Source: a bacterium
Lineage (GTDB): Bacteria; Actinomycetota; Acidimicrobiia; Spongiisociales; ZC4RG35
Direction of reading: 5' to 3'
DNA: 64,000 nucleotides
Assembly (NCBI GenBank): GCA_024638655.1
Contig: JAHEJW010000011.1
Coordinates: forward strand, 17,479 to 81,478
Shown here: in pieces, positions 17,093-26,258 of the stretch
Layout: the number at the start of each line of letters is the position of its first letter
How positions within the stretch are numbered: the first letter of the stretch is position 1
Made by a program: the position numbers and the translations under genes
Notes under the pieces: generated by a model
What the model was told of the DNA's origin: nothing
The model's database searches: none
What the model saw: the letters and a program-made list of their open reading frames with translations, nothing else

Positions 17093-18604
17093 GTGAAAGC
17101 GAGCCTCTTCGCCCTACTCGGTGCTGTCGTCTCCATCCTGGCGTTCCCTCCCTACGGCCCGGGCTGGCTGGTTGTGGTTGGGGTGGCGCTCTTCCTGGCG
17201 TCGCTTCGGATGGCGGAGAGCCCACGGGCGGGCTTGTTGTTGGGCTCTCTCTATGGGTTGGTGTTCTTCGGCGGGCTCATGTGGTGGCTGGTGAGGCTGG
17301 AGCTGATCGCCCTGATCCTGGTGCCGGTGCAGGCAGCGTTCCTGGCCATCTATGGATGGTGGCTCGCCAGATACGGCGACCAATCGCACGCGGCATGGTG
17401 GGGTTTGGCCACGGGAGGCTGGGCGGTGATGGAGCTGATTCGCTACCACTTCCCGGTCGGGGGTCTGGAGTGGGGTGCCGCCGGATATGCGCTCTCCGAC
17501 AATGTGGTGACACGGTTCCCGGCATCGTTCATCGGTACATCGGGGTTGACGGTGACTGTCATAGCAGTCGCAGGGCTGATAGTTCTAGCGGCACAGGGCC
17601 ACCGGCTCATCCGCCTGTGGCACGCAGCTCTGCTCCTGGCGGTGGTGCTGGTATTCGCCACGACATGGGCCTTGTCGCGGACCATGGGCGAGATGTCTGG
17701 CCTCGCAGTGGTGATCGTTCAGGGATCGACCCCGTGCCCCTTCGAGCACTGCCCACCCAACGAGAGGCTGCGTACATATGAGCAGCACCTTGAACTGACG
17801 AAGACGATCGAGCCAGACAGTGCCTACCTCGTCGTTTGGTCGGAAGGGTCGACGGGTTCGACCAACGCAGACCCGGTGCTCAATCCTGAGATCGCTGCTG
17901 CCATCGGTGCGCAAGCACAGCGCATCGGCGCCTGGTTCCTCGTCGGAGGTGACCGAACCACCAGCGACACAAATTGGGTCAACGCCAATGTGGTCTTCGA
18001 TCCCAGTGGAGAGATCGTCGGCGAGTACCGGAAGCAGCATCCGGTGCCTTTCGGCGAGTACGTGCCGTTACGACCGGTCTTCGGAGTCATCCCGGCGACT
18101 GATCGGGTGCCCCGAGACATGATCCGCGGGGAGGGGCCCGTGGTGTTCGACATCGGCGAGTTCTCGCTCGGCTCGGTGATCAGTTTCGAGGGAGGGTTTT
18201 CGCGATACGCACTGCAACACCGGCGGGCAGACGCAAATCTGATCGTGGTGGCGACCAATGAAGGCTCTTACGGGATCGCTCCGACCGCTGATCAATTCAT
18301 TGGCATGACGCGGATGAGAGCCGTCGAGCTGGGGGTCCCCGTGATCCACGCTGCGGTGACAGGGAAGTCGACCATCATCGATGCGGTCGGGGGGTTCGGT
18401 TCCACCACCGATTTGGGGACGGCCGAGATCTATCGTGACAGCGCCATTCCGAGCTCACTCGGAACTCTCTTTTCGACTATCGGCAACTCGGTGATGTGGG
18501 CGGCGGCGGTAGGGGCCATTCTCCTCTGGTGGCGAATTCGTGCCCTGGTAGGTTCGGTCGCCGAGTCAACCGAGAAGGGAATCACCGATGACGCAGGCCC
18601 TTGA
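17093..18604 (+). CDS. lnt: Apolipoprotein N-acyltransferase-like protein with Ser at the catalytic Cys position
   Basis: A 503-aa protein: six or so N-terminal membrane helices (residues 1-200), a nitrilase domain (about 205-455) and a C-terminal helix. Lnt transfers a third acyl chain to the lipoprotein N-terminal Cys at the outer face of the membrane. Of the catalytic triad, Glu251 (WSEGSTG) and Lys314 ([12 protein letters not shown]) are present with family-like spacing, but the nucleophile segment reads VISFEGGF: Ser364 in place of Cys. Either a Ser-nucleophile variant or altered activity. The 3' end overlaps acsA by 17 nt. Confidence 0.85.
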   Translation: MKASLFALLGAVVSILAFPPYGPGWLVVVGVALFLASLRMAESPRAGLLLGSLYGLVFFGGLMWWLVRLELIALILVPVQAAFLAIYGWWLARYGDQSHAAWWGLATGGWAVMELIRYHFPVGGLEWGAAGYALSDNVVTRFPASFIGTSGLTVTVIAVAGLIVLAAQGHRLIRLWHAALLLAVVLVFATTWALSRTMGEMSGLAVVIVQGSTPCPFEHCPPNERLRTYEQHLELTKTIEPDSAYLVVWSEGSTGSTNADPVLNPEIAAAIGAQAQRIGAWFLVGGDRTTSDTNWVNANVVFDPSGEIVGEYRKQHPVPFGEYVPLRPVFGVIPATDRVPRDMIRGEGPVVFDIGEFSLGSVISFEGGFSRYALQHRRADANLIVVATNEGSYGIAPTADQFIGMTRMRAVELGVPVIHAAVTGKSTIIDAVGGFGSTTDLGTAEIYRDSAIPSSLGTLFSTIGNSVMWAAAVGAILLWWRIRALVGSVAESTEKGITDDAGP

Positions 18605-20537
18605 GAACCTGCTCCAAGAGGAGCGGAAGTTCGAGCCGACCGCGGAGTTCACCGCTCAGGCCAATGGTCGGCCTGGTGTGCATGAAGAGGCCGCAAACGA
18701 CTACCAGGCGTTTTGGAAGAAGCAGGCCCTCGAACGCATCACCTGGTTCACCGAGCCACAGGAGGTCCTCGACGACTCCAACCCGCCGTTCTTCAAGTGG
18801 TTCAAAGATGGCGAGCTGAACCTCTCGTACAACTGTCTCGATCGTCATTTGGAGGATCACGGCGACCAGGTGGCCTATCACTGGGTGGGTGAGCCCGGGG
18901 ACACCAGGACTCTGACCTACACAGAGCTGGCTGCCGAGGTGAACAAGTTCGCCAATGGCCTCAAGAGTCTCGGTTTGAAGAAGGGCGATCGCGTCGCCAT
19001 CTACATGGGCATGATCCCCGAACTGCCAATAGCGATGCTGGCCTGCGCCCGTCTAGGTGTCATCCACTCGGTCGTGTTCGGGGGGTTCTCCTCGGAGGCC
19101 CTCGCCTCGAGGATTCTCGATGGCGAGGCCCATGTGGTGATAACCCAGGACGGTGCCTGGCGGGGCGGAAGCGTCGTTCCTCTCAAGGCGAACACCGACA
19201 TCGCCCTGCAGAAGACCCCGGGCGTCGAGCACGCGATCGTGGTCAGGCGGACCGATCATGGAGTGGACATGGAGGAGGGGCGCGATATCTGGTGGCACGA
19301 CCTTGTCGATGGTCAGTCCGATCAATGCGAGCCCGAGGTCCTCAATGCCGAGGATCCGCTCTACATCCTCTACACGTCGGGAACAACAGGACGGCCAAAG
19401 GGGATCGTGCACACCCAGGGCGGGTATCTGACCCAGGTGATGACAACGCACTCCTATGTCTTCGATCTGAAGCCAGATGAGGACATCTACTGGTGTGCCG
19501 CGGACATCGGCTGGGTGACCGGTCACAGCTACATCGTCTATGGGCCCCTGGCCAACCGCACCACGGGAGTGATGTACGAGGGCGCACCGAACTATCCCGA
19601 TTTCGACCGGTTGTGGCAGATCATCGAGGACTACAACGTCACGATCTTCTACACCGCCCCGACCGCGATCCGCGCCTTCATGAAATGGGGCGATGAGCAC
19701 GTCGAGAAGCACGACCTCGCCTCGCTGCGGGTGATCGGCACCGTGGGCGAGCCGATCAATCCCGAAGCCTGGATCTGGTACCACGAGAAGATAGGAAGGG
19801 GCTCCAGCCCGATCGTGGACACCTGGTGGCAGACGGAGACCGGCGCAATCATGATCACCCCGCTCCCTGGGGTTGTGGCGACCAAGCCCGGCTCGGCCAC
19901 CATCCCATTCCCAGGCATTTCTGCCGACGTCGTCAACGAAGAGGGTGAGTCCGTGCCGCTCGGTGGTGGTGGATTCCTGGTGATCAACCAGCCGTGGCCA
20001 GCAATGGCCAGGACGATCTACGGCGACGACGAGCGGTATGTCGACACATATTGGTCGCGCTTCGATGGGCGCTACTTCCCCGGGGACGGATGCAAACGGG
20101 ACGATGAGGGCTATTTCTGGCTCCTCGGTCGTGTCGACGACATCATGCTGGTGGCGGGCCACAACATCTCGACGACCGAGGTCGAGTCAGCCCTCGTCAG
20201 CCACCCGTCGGTGGCAGAGGCAGCAGTGGTAGGGCGGAAGGACGAATTGACCGGTCAGGCCATCGCGGCATTCGTCACACTGCGTGGAGACGTCCAGGGC
20301 GACGAGGACCTTCTTGCCGAACTGCGTGACCACGTTGCCAACACCCTCGGTCCCATTGCCAAACCGAAGTCGCTGGTCTTCACCAACGATCTCCCCAAGA
20401 CGAGGTCGGGCAAGATCATGCGGCGTCTGCTCCAAGACATCTCAGAGGACCGACAGCTCGGTGACGTGACCACGCTGGCCAACGCCGACATAGTGGCCGA
20501 GATAGCCGATAAGGCGAAGGAAGGCTCGCCCGAGTGA
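18588..20537 (+). CDS. acsA: Acetyl-CoA synthetase (acetate-CoA ligase)
   Basis: A 649-aa AMP-forming enzyme making acetyl-CoA from acetate, ATP and CoA. The N-terminal segment has [11 protein letters not shown] and [18 protein letters not shown]; the P-loop-like [14 protein letters not shown] and the DTWWQTETG motif are present. The A10 motif [12 protein letters not shown] holds Lys609, the residue controlled by acetylation in Salmonella Acs. GAGAAGGG precedes the ATG at 18588, and TAGGTT at about 18548 within lnt could be a separate promoter. Confidence 0.96.
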   Translation: MTQALENLLQEERKFEPTAEFTAQANGRPGVHEEAANDYQAFWKKQALERITWFTEPQEVLDDSNPPFFKWFKDGELNLSYNCLDRHLEDHGDQVAYHWVGEPGDTRTLTYTELAAEVNKFANGLKSLGLKKGDRVAIYMGMIPELPIAMLACARLGVIHSVVFGGFSSEALASRILDGEAHVVITQDGAWRGGSVVPLKANTDIALQKTPGVEHAIVVRRTDHGVDMEEGRDIWWHDLVDGQSDQCEPEVLNAEDPLYILYTSGTTGRPKGIVHTQGGYLTQVMTTHSYVFDLKPDEDIYWCAADIGWVTGHSYIVYGPLANRTTGVMYEGAPNYPDFDRLWQIIEDYNVTIFYTAPTAIRAFMKWGDEHVEKHDLASLRVIGTVGEPINPEAWIWYHEKIGRGSSPIVDTWWQTETGAIMITPLPGVVATKPGSATIPFPGISADVVNEEGESVPLGGGGFLVINQPWPAMARTIYGDDERYVDTYWSRFDGRYFPGDGCKRDDEGYFWLLGRVDDIMLVAGHNISTTEVESALVSHPSVAEAAVVGRKDELTGQAIAAFVTLRGDVQGDEDLLAELRDHVANTLGPIAKPKSLVFTNDLPKTRSGKIMRRLLQDISEDRQLGDVTTLANADIVAEIADKAKEGSPE

Positions 20538-20552
20538 CCTTCCGAGAAACGA

Positions 20553-20975
20553 TCAGAGGGCCAGCGCCGAGACGAAGAACACGGCCATGATCACGAACGC
20601 CCCGGCGAGCTCGATCCCGATCGACGTGACAATCGCACGCAGGGCCTGTTTGGTGGATGGCCAGGCGGCGTCTTTTCCTTTTCGGCGGCGCTCGAAGAGG
20701 TAGATCGAAAGGACGAACCCAAGCGGCGCCCCGACGACCGGGACGACGAAGAACCCTACGACCGCACTGATGGCGGCAACGAGCAAGAGCCAGGCGGGTA
20801 TTCCCGCCGCGCGGAGACGCTTCCCGGGATGCATGAATTTGAACACGGTGGCTGCCCCCGCCACCGCAAGGACCACTCCGAAGGCGACCCACCCCCACAG
20901 GCTCGACTCGACCAGGGCCCACAAGAACACGGCGACCACCTGGAGGGCGAGGCCGGGCACCAAGACGGCAACCAC
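20553..20975 (-). CDS. DUF456-type membrane protein (true start probably upstream)
   Basis: Given from the first standard start codon (GTG 20975): 140 aa with several hydrophobic segments, the basic linker MHPGKRLRAAG, the glycine-rich VGFFVVPVVGAPLGF, and FERRRKGKDAAW as in DUF456 proteins. In-frame codons upstream read LEIHDLLAGLVVLIGLVG, which completes the first membrane helix, yet no ATG, GTG or TTG exists before the preceding gene's stop at 21045. A CTG at 21029 is the best candidate start (158 aa). Function unknown. Confidence 0.72.
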   Translation of the reverse strand: MVAVLVPGLALQVVAVFLWALVESSLWGWVAFGVVLAVAGAATVFKFMHPGKRLRAAGIPAWLLLVAAISAVVGFFVVPVVGAPLGFVLSIYLFERRRKGKDAAWPSTKQALRAIVTSIGIELAGAFVIMAVFFVSALAL

Positions 20976-21044
20976 TCCGACGAGGCCGATGAGAACGACC
21001 AGGCCGGCGAGGAGGTCGTGTATCTCCAGCTCTGGGCCCGTCGT

Positions 21045-21857
21045 TCAGCCCAGGGTCGAAGCCAACTCGGCCACCGCCGTGGAGGCTTCCACCAATACGG
21101 GCTCTCCGTGACCGAAGAGGGCCACGTCGTAGTCGAAGCCGGCGAGCTTCTGTATCGAGGCGTTGGCCAGTTGCATGTCCTGGCTGAAGTCCGGGTTGGC
21201 CCCGATCACCCCACCATCAGCGCCGTTCAGAGCATCCCCCGCCACGAGGATGCCGCCCGCCGGGTCGAGCACAGAAATGTGCCCTGGTGTGTGACCCGGA
21301 GTCGCGATCACCTGTAGATCGAAGATCGACTCGCCGTCGTCGACCACGATGCCTTCGACATCTGCAGTGATTGCGGCCACGTCTCCCGCGCCTGCGTACC
21401 ACTGCGCATCTGGCGCTTTGGACAACACAGCCTCCAGGCTGCCCTGATGATCGGGATGCTTGTGGGTGACGACCACATGACCGACCGCGTCCCACCCCAG
21501 GTCGATTTCGGTGAGTGCCAACTCGATGGATCCGTCGCTTCCCGATACGCCGGTGTCGATGAGCGCCGCCTCCCCCTCCCGGTACAGGATGTAAGCCGAG
21601 ACAAAGCCCAGGTTCACCCGTCGATAGTCGAACCTCTGCGTTTCACTCTCGGTGGGTGATGAGGCGGTCGTCGAAGTCGTTCTGGGGGCAGCAGAAGTCC
21701 CCGCACCGTCACCTCCGGAAGAGGTGGAGGATGTGTCGCCGTCTGCGTCTGTCGGATCGGATGCGCACGCAGTCGTGCCAAGCACCAGGACTGCCAGCCC
21801 GGCTTTGCCCATGTCCCTGAGGACCATCCTTCTCGTCTTCAGTGCGTATGCGGTCAT
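21045..21857 (-). CDS. MBL-fold metallo-hydrolase lipoprotein
   Basis: A 270-aa exported protein. The N terminus [15 protein letters not shown] followed by a hydrophobic stretch ending LGTTAC looks like a Tat-type signal with a lipobox Cys, then a Ser/Thr-rich linker (about 33-70). The metallo-beta-lactamase domain shows [15 protein letters not shown], the GDAL Asp and a C-terminal FGHGEP, a binuclear zinc site. It acts on the outer membrane face; substrate unknown (glyoxalase II- or lactonase-like). Start at 21857 is set by TAGGTT 7 nt upstream. Confidence 0.82.
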   Translation of the reverse strand: MTAYALKTRRMVLRDMGKAGLAVLVLGTTACASDPTDADGDTSSTSSGGDGAGTSAAPRTTSTTASSPTESETQRFDYRRVNLGFVSAYILYREGEAALIDTGVSGSDGSIELALTEIDLGWDAVGHVVVTHKHPDHQGSLEAVLSKAPDAQWYAGAGDVAAITADVEGIVVDDGESIFDLQVIATPGHTPGHISVLDPAGGILVAGDALNGADGGVIGANPDFSQDMQLANASIQKLAGFDYDVALFGHGEPVLVEASTAVAELASTLG

Positions 21858-21864
21858 GGGGTCA

Positions 21865-21870
21865 AACCTA
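21865..21870 (-). promoter_or_regulatory. Leaderless -10 element of the MBL lipoprotein gene (TAGGTT)
   Basis: TAGGTT on the minus strand ends 7 nt before the ATG at 21857. Confidence 0.65.
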
Positions 21871-21912
21871 CGCCAGGTCAGCTGCAAAGCGCACGGCGCC
21901 GATGAAGCGCGG

Positions 21913-21918
21913 TAGGTT
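21913..21918 (+). promoter_or_regulatory. Leaderless -10 element of trpB2 (TAGGTT)
   Basis: TAGGTT ends 7 nt before the ATG at 21926; the divergent MBL gene uses the same hexamer and spacing. Confidence 0.65.
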
Positions 21919-21925
21919 TCTCATC

Positions 21926-23284
21926 ATGGCTACCAAGATCATCCTCCCGGAAGCCGAGCTTCCGACCAAGTGGTACAACATCGTCCCCGACCTGCCCAGC
22001 CCACCGCCCGCTTTCCTGCATCCGGGCACACATGAGCCGGTTGGCCCTGACGATCTGGCTCCCCTGTTTCCGATGGATCTGATCCTCCAGGAGGTCTCCC
22101 AGGACAGGTTCCTCGACATTCCCGACGAGGTCCTCGAGATCTATCGGATGTGGCGACCGTCTCCGCTCTACCGAGCCCACGGTCTCGAGCGCATGATCGG
22201 GGGCCCTGCTCGCATCTACTACAAGTACGAGGGGGTTAGCCCCGTCGGCTCACACAAGCCGAACACGGCTGTCGCCCAGGCGTTCTACAACGCCAAAGCC
22301 GGTGTCAAGAAACTCTCGACCGAGACCGGTGCGGGGCAGTGGGGGTCCGCCCTCGCCTTTGCCTGCGCCATGTTCGGGATGGAATGTGAGGTCTATCAGG
22401 TGAGGGCCTCTTATGACCAGAAGCCCTACCGGAAGGCGATCATCGAGTCTTACGGCGGGGTGATCTACCCATCCCCGTCGACCAACACCCAATACGGGCG
22501 CAAGGTCCTCGAAGAGGATCCCGACACGCCGGGGAGTCTGGGAATCGCCATCTCCGAAGCGGTCGAAGTAGCCGCCACCAACGAGGACGTGAAGTACTCG
22601 TTGGGCTCGGTGCTCAACCACGTGCTCATGCACCAGACCATCATCGGCGAGGAGGCTCTGAAGCAGATGGCGATGGTCGAGGAGACACCGGACGTCATCA
22701 TCGGGTGCATCGGGGGTGGCTCCAATTTCTCCGGGCTGGTCTTCCCGTTCATCCGCGAGAAGCTCGCCGGCAAGATGGAACCGGTGATCAGGGCGGTCGA
22801 GCCGGCGGCAGCCCCGTCACTCACCAAGGGCAGTTACCAGTACGACTTCGGCGACACCGCCGGGATGACCCCGCTGGTGAAGATGCACACCCTTGGCCAT
22901 CCCTTCGTCCCCGAACCGATCCACGCGGGTGGGCTCAGGTATCACGGGATGGCCCCGCTCGTCTCCCATCTTCGGCAGCTGGATCTGATCGAAGCGGTCG
23001 CCCTGAATCAGACCGAGACTTTCACCAAAGCGATCGAGTTTGCCCGCGTCGAGGGGATCATCCCCGGCCCGGAGCCAACTCATGCCGTCGCCGAGGCGAT
23101 GAACGAGGCCGAGCGGGCCAAGGAGAGCGGGGAAGAGAAGGTCATCCTCTTCAACCTCTGTGGACACGGGCACTTCGACATGGGCGCCTACCAGGCTTTC
23201 CTCGGTGGAGAGCTCGAGGACTACGAACACCCCGAAGAGCGCATCCAGCAGGCGATGGCCAGGGTGCCGGTGGTCGCCGGCTGA
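21926..23284 (+). CDS. trpB: TrpB2-type tryptophan synthase beta chain
   Basis: A 452-aa PLP enzyme joining indole and serine to tryptophan. The long N terminus ([17 protein letters not shown]) and the PLP-Lys segment [11 protein letters not shown] (Lys111), with [16 protein letters not shown] and [10 protein letters not shown], identify the TrpB2 class, which acts without the TrpA partner or on free indole. No trpA or other trp gene is near, consistent with a stand-alone or salvage role. ATG 21926 is chosen over upstream in-frame starts because of the leaderless promoter and the match to TrpB2 N termini. Confidence 0.93.
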   Translation: MATKIILPEAELPTKWYNIVPDLPSPPPAFLHPGTHEPVGPDDLAPLFPMDLILQEVSQDRFLDIPDEVLEIYRMWRPSPLYRAHGLERMIGGPARIYYKYEGVSPVGSHKPNTAVAQAFYNAKAGVKKLSTETGAGQWGSALAFACAMFGMECEVYQVRASYDQKPYRKAIIESYGGVIYPSPSTNTQYGRKVLEEDPDTPGSLGIAISEAVEVAATNEDVKYSLGSVLNHVLMHQTIIGEEALKQMAMVEETPDVIIGCIGGGSNFSGLVFPFIREKLAGKMEPVIRAVEPAAAPSLTKGSYQYDFGDTAGMTPLVKMHTLGHPFVPEPIHAGGLRYHGMAPLVSHLRQLDLIEAVALNQTETFTKAIEFARVEGIIPGPEPTHAVAEAMNEAERAKESGEEKVILFNLCGHGHFDMGAYQAFLGGELEDYEHPEERIQQAMARVPVVAG

Positions 23285-23287
23285 GCG

Positions 23288-23334
23288 TTCTGTGCGGATC
23301 TGTACAACTGGGGTTCGCGCGGATCCGCACAGAA
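23288..23334. terminator. Long inverted repeat between convergent genes
   Basis: TTCTGTGCGGATC (23288-23300) and GATCCGCACAGAA (23322-23334) form a perfect 13-bp stem with a 21-nt loop, in the gap between the stops of trpB2 and the convergent lipoprotein gene. Probably a bidirectional terminator, although no T run is present. Confidence 0.6.
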
Positions 23335-23337
23335 AGG

Positions 23338-24156
23338 TCAATTCGTGGGACAGTCGGGCTCGCCGGGGTGGAGCGGGCGGACCACGAGTTTGACCGGTGT
23401 CTCGATGAAGTCGGGGTCGGGGCTTTCCCACACGGTGACCTGGGTGGCGTCTCCGAACTGATCCAGAACAGTCGGCTCGAAGACACGGCACTTCCAGTCA
23501 TTGGGCAAAGTGGCCCAGGCGGTGGGATCTCCTCCTCCGCTCAACGGCCAGGATCGGACGTCTTCGAACTCCTCGTTGACCGATCCGGGGCCTGCCACTA
23601 TCCGAACCCGATCGGGTTGGTAGGGAACAGCTTCACCAGAGACGAGATCACCCATCAACCCGAATAGCTCGGCGAAGGCTTCCGTGGCCGGAGCCGGGGT
23701 TTGGTCGAGGTCGATGCCGAGGGCATAAACGGCATAGACGTGCTCGCCGTTGGCATCCCAATAGGTGACCACCTCGGTCGTGGCGTCGGCCACTCGTGAG
23801 GCTGCGCTGTCGTCGAGTTCGCGTTCCATGTCCGGCAGCCCCATCCGGTCGACGAGGTCCAATACCAACTGCATCTGCTGATCATCGATACGCGTCACCT
23901 GATAGTTCGGAACCAAAGGGCCCGGGAAGATTGCGATTGTCGGGCCTTCGTAGATCAGACGCCCGTCGGACAGGAGCGTGTAGTTGGGGCCTCTTCCGAG
24001 GATCATGTCGACTGGAGCGAACCCGCCTTCCGATGTGATCTGGATCACCGGGTCATCCGGGTCCTCGGGAAGATCGAGCCCGGCGTCGTCGCCCATGCCA
24101 CACGCGGATATGGCGGCCGCGAGGGCTACTAGCAATGCGATTCTCTTCTTTGGCAT
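23338..24156 (-). CDS. Putative lipoprotein, function unknown
   Basis: A 272-aa protein with a lipoprotein signal peptide: MPKKRIALLVALAAAISAC, where AISAC is the lipobox and Cys19 the lipidated residue. The mature part is acidic at first (GMGDDAGLDLPEDPDD), then beta-rich, with WKCRVFEP and a terminal Cys (EPDCPTN) that may pair. No domain recognised with confidence. Predicted to sit on the outer face of the membrane. It is convergent with trpB2 across a hairpin. Confidence 0.7.
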   Translation of the reverse strand: MPKKRIALLVALAAAISACGMGDDAGLDLPEDPDDPVIQITSEGGFAPVDMILGRGPNYTLLSDGRLIYEGPTIAIFPGPLVPNYQVTRIDDQQMQLVLDLVDRMGLPDMERELDDSAASRVADATTEVVTYWDANGEHVYAVYALGIDLDQTPAPATEAFAELFGLMGDLVSGEAVPYQPDRVRIVAGPGSVNEEFEDVRSWPLSGGGDPTAWATLPNDWKCRVFEPTVLDQFGDATQVTVWESPDPDFIETPVKLVVRPLHPGEPDCPTN

Positions 24157-24216
24157 GTTGCTTTAGATGCGTAGAGGGCCTCGGGGGTTCCCGAGACGGC
24201 TACCGTCGCCGCCCAG

Positions 24217-24867
24217 ATGCTCTCGGTGCTCACAGGGATGGTGGTTGCTCCACTCCACGTCCTGGCGATGCCACACCACCTGCACGCCCTGGCGCCGCGG
24301 TCGGCGGTGCTGCCACCACGAGGAGGCACGACAGGAGGCTATTGGGGGCTGGCGCACGGTGTTGTCGTGATGGCACTGGGTCTTCTGATTCTCCTGGGCC
24401 GTCTCCTCCTCGGCTTGAGCATGGCATCCGACCAGGTGGGCCTTGCCGTCGGGATAGTTCTCATCACAGCCGGTATCACGGTGGCCTATCGCTCCGGTCG
24501 TGTCGCGGCCCACGACCATCCACACATGCATGGCGAACAGGAGCATCGTCACATCCATCTACATGCGGCACCGGACCAGGTTCATGATCATGACGAGCCC
24601 GGATTCGGGATCCTCGACCGGACCTATTCGCCATCGAACCTCGTGGCGGCCTTGCCGGCCCTCTTGTTGCCCGAGTCGGCGAGCGTCCTCTATCTGGTCT
24701 CCTATCTGGTCTTCGCGACCCTGGCGATGGGCGGTCTCGGATATTGGCTCGGACATGCACGTCGCAGGGCTGTCAACGCCGCTCAGGTGCTCCAGGTCGC
24801 ATCGTTCACCGGCTACGCGGCGGTAGCGCTCGGATTCGCTTGGATAGCGTTGCGCTGGCCCTTCTAG
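24217..24867 (+). CDS. NicO/UreH-like membrane protein with His-rich loop
   Basis: A 216-aa protein with about six hydrophobic segments. The N terminus (GMVVAPLHVLAMPHHLHAL) and GGYWGLAHGVVVMALGLLILLG resemble the paired His motifs of NicO/UreH/RcnA nickel-cobalt transporters. A cytosolic loop at about 92-123 is packed with His (DHPHMHGEQEHRHIHLH, then HDHDE), a likely metal-binding stretch. TACCGT lies 10 nt before the ATG. Likely transports or buffers Ni2+/Co2+ or another divalent metal; inferred from motif likeness only. Confidence 0.6.
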   Translation: MLSVLTGMVVAPLHVLAMPHHLHALAPRSAVLPPRGGTTGGYWGLAHGVVVMALGLLILLGRLLLGLSMASDQVGLAVGIVLITAGITVAYRSGRVAAHDHPHMHGEQEHRHIHLHAAPDQVHDHDEPGFGILDRTYSPSNLVAALPALLLPESASVLYLVSYLVFATLAMGGLGYWLGHARRRAVNAAQVLQVASFTGYAAVALGFAWIALRWPF

Positions 24868-24911
24868 CGGGCGGCCGGTGCCCCTTCCTCTGACGGCCCT
24901 CGAGCAGAGCC

Positions 24912-26189
24912 CTACCGGCTCTCCCAGCTGGTCAGACCCTCGTCTACCAGGTCGATCGCCCAGTCCAGCTCCTCCCTGGTGGTGACCAGGGCTGGAATGA
25001 AGCGGATGATGTTGGCATCGGGCCCACACGAGATGATGATCAGCTCGTTCTCCAGGCCATGAGCCTTGACATGCTTGAAGGCGTCGGCGTCGGGAGCCCT
25101 CGATTCGGGATCCTCCACGAGCTCGACTCCGATCATCAGACCCAGACCCCTGACGTCTCCAATCGTGGGGTGCTTCTCGGCGAGTTCCTCGAAGCGTTCG
25201 AATGCATGTTTGGACAGTTCGCGCGCACCAGGTAGCAGCTCGCCCATGGTGTCGATAACGGCGGCGGCCGCCGCGGCAGCCACCGGATTGCCGCCATAAG
25301 TGGTCCCATGAGATCCCGGGGGCCAGCCGTCGATTATTTCGCGTGATGCTCCGTACGACGAGAGGGGCAGACCGTTGGCGATGCCCTTTCCCATGGCCAT
25401 GATGTCGGGCTTGGCATCGAAGTGGTCGGCCGCGAACCACTCGGCGGTCCGACCGAAGCCCGTCTGGACCTCGTCGTACAGCAGGAGGATCCCATGCTCG
25501 TCAGCGAGCGACCGAAGCTCCGAGAGGAACGCCGGTGGAGCCGGGTAATACCCGCCCTCACCTTGTACCGGCTCGACCAGGAAACATGCGATGTTCGATG
25601 GGGAAACGACGTGCTTGAAAATGAGGTGCAGTTCGTCCAGGGCGCGCTCGACGGCCTCGTCCGGGCTCACTCCCCATCGATAGGGATGGGGGAACGGAGT
25701 CACGAACACCGAGCCGAGGACAGGGTGGTAGCCGTCGCGGTACTTGGCCTTCGATGTCGTGTAGGCGACCGAGCCCATGGTCCGCCCATGGAACCCACCA
25801 CGGAACGTAAGCACGCCCTGACGTTGGGTGGTGTACTTGGCGAGTTTGACCGCAGCTTCGACGGCTTCCGCCCCAGAGTTGGCGAAGGCGAACTTCTCGA
25901 TCGAGGGCGGGGTGATGCTGCGTAGCCGCTCCGCCGCTTCCACGGAGGTGTCATAGTGGAAGATCATCCCCGAGTGGACGAGCCGGTCGAGTTGGTCCTT
26001 TGCCGCTCGCACCACGTTGGGGTGGTTGTGGCCGAGATTGGTCACCGCGGTGCCGCAGGCGAAATCGGCCCATTTGTTTCCCTCGGAGTCACGGACCCAG
26101 ATGCCCTCTGCCTCGACGATGTGGAGTGGGGTGTTGAATCCGATGACCGGGGCGAGAACGTCGTTGTGACGCTGAATGTGGTCGGTCAT
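24912..26189 (-). CDS. Class III aminotransferase (4-aminobutyrate/omega-amino acid type)
   Basis: A 425-aa PLP enzyme. It shows GGFHGRTMGSVAYT, VEPVQGEGGYYPAP, LLYDEVQTGFGRT (PLP-binding Asp) and the Schiff-base Lys268 in MAMGKGIANGLPLS. The overall pattern is nearest to 4-aminobutyrate or 2,2-dialkylglycine aminotransferases rather than ornithine or DAPA enzymes. The neighbouring purine-catabolism genes raise the option of a role in ureido-compound or beta-alanine nitrogen use, but that is inference. TAGGCT is 6 nt before the ATG. Confidence 0.88.
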   Translation of the reverse strand: MTDHIQRHNDVLAPVIGFNTPLHIVEAEGIWVRDSEGNKWADFACGTAVTNLGHNHPNVVRAAKDQLDRLVHSGMIFHYDTSVEAAERLRSITPPSIEKFAFANSGAEAVEAAVKLAKYTTQRQGVLTFRGGFHGRTMGSVAYTTSKAKYRDGYHPVLGSVFVTPFPHPYRWGVSPDEAVERALDELHLIFKHVVSPSNIACFLVEPVQGEGGYYPAPPAFLSELRSLADEHGILLLYDEVQTGFGRTAEWFAADHFDAKPDIMAMGKGIANGLPLSSYGASREIIDGWPPGSHGTTYGGNPVAAAAAAAVIDTMGELLPGARELSKHAFERFEELAEKHPTIGDVRGLGLMIGVELVEDPESRAPDADAFKHVKAHGLENELIIISCGPDANIIRFIPALVTTREELDWAIDLVDEGLTSWESR

Positions 26190-26195
26190 GTTTCG

Positions 26196-26201
26196 AGCCT
26201 A
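26196..26201 (-). promoter_or_regulatory. Leaderless -10 element of the aminotransferase gene (TAGGCT)
   Basis: TAGGCT on the minus strand ends 6 nt before the ATG at 26189. Confidence 0.65.
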
Positions 26202-26246
26202 ACTGAGACCGAACCCGTCGTCGATGTCGCCCCCTGTCGTGCGGGT

Positions 26247-26252
26247 TAGCTT
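26247..26252 (+). promoter_or_regulatory. Leaderless -10 element of the allB operon (TAGCTT)
   Basis: TAGCTT ends 6 nt before the GTG at 26259; it would drive allB, the fusion gene, uraH and the urate oxidase gene. Confidence 0.65.
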
Positions 26253-26258
26253 CGCAGT

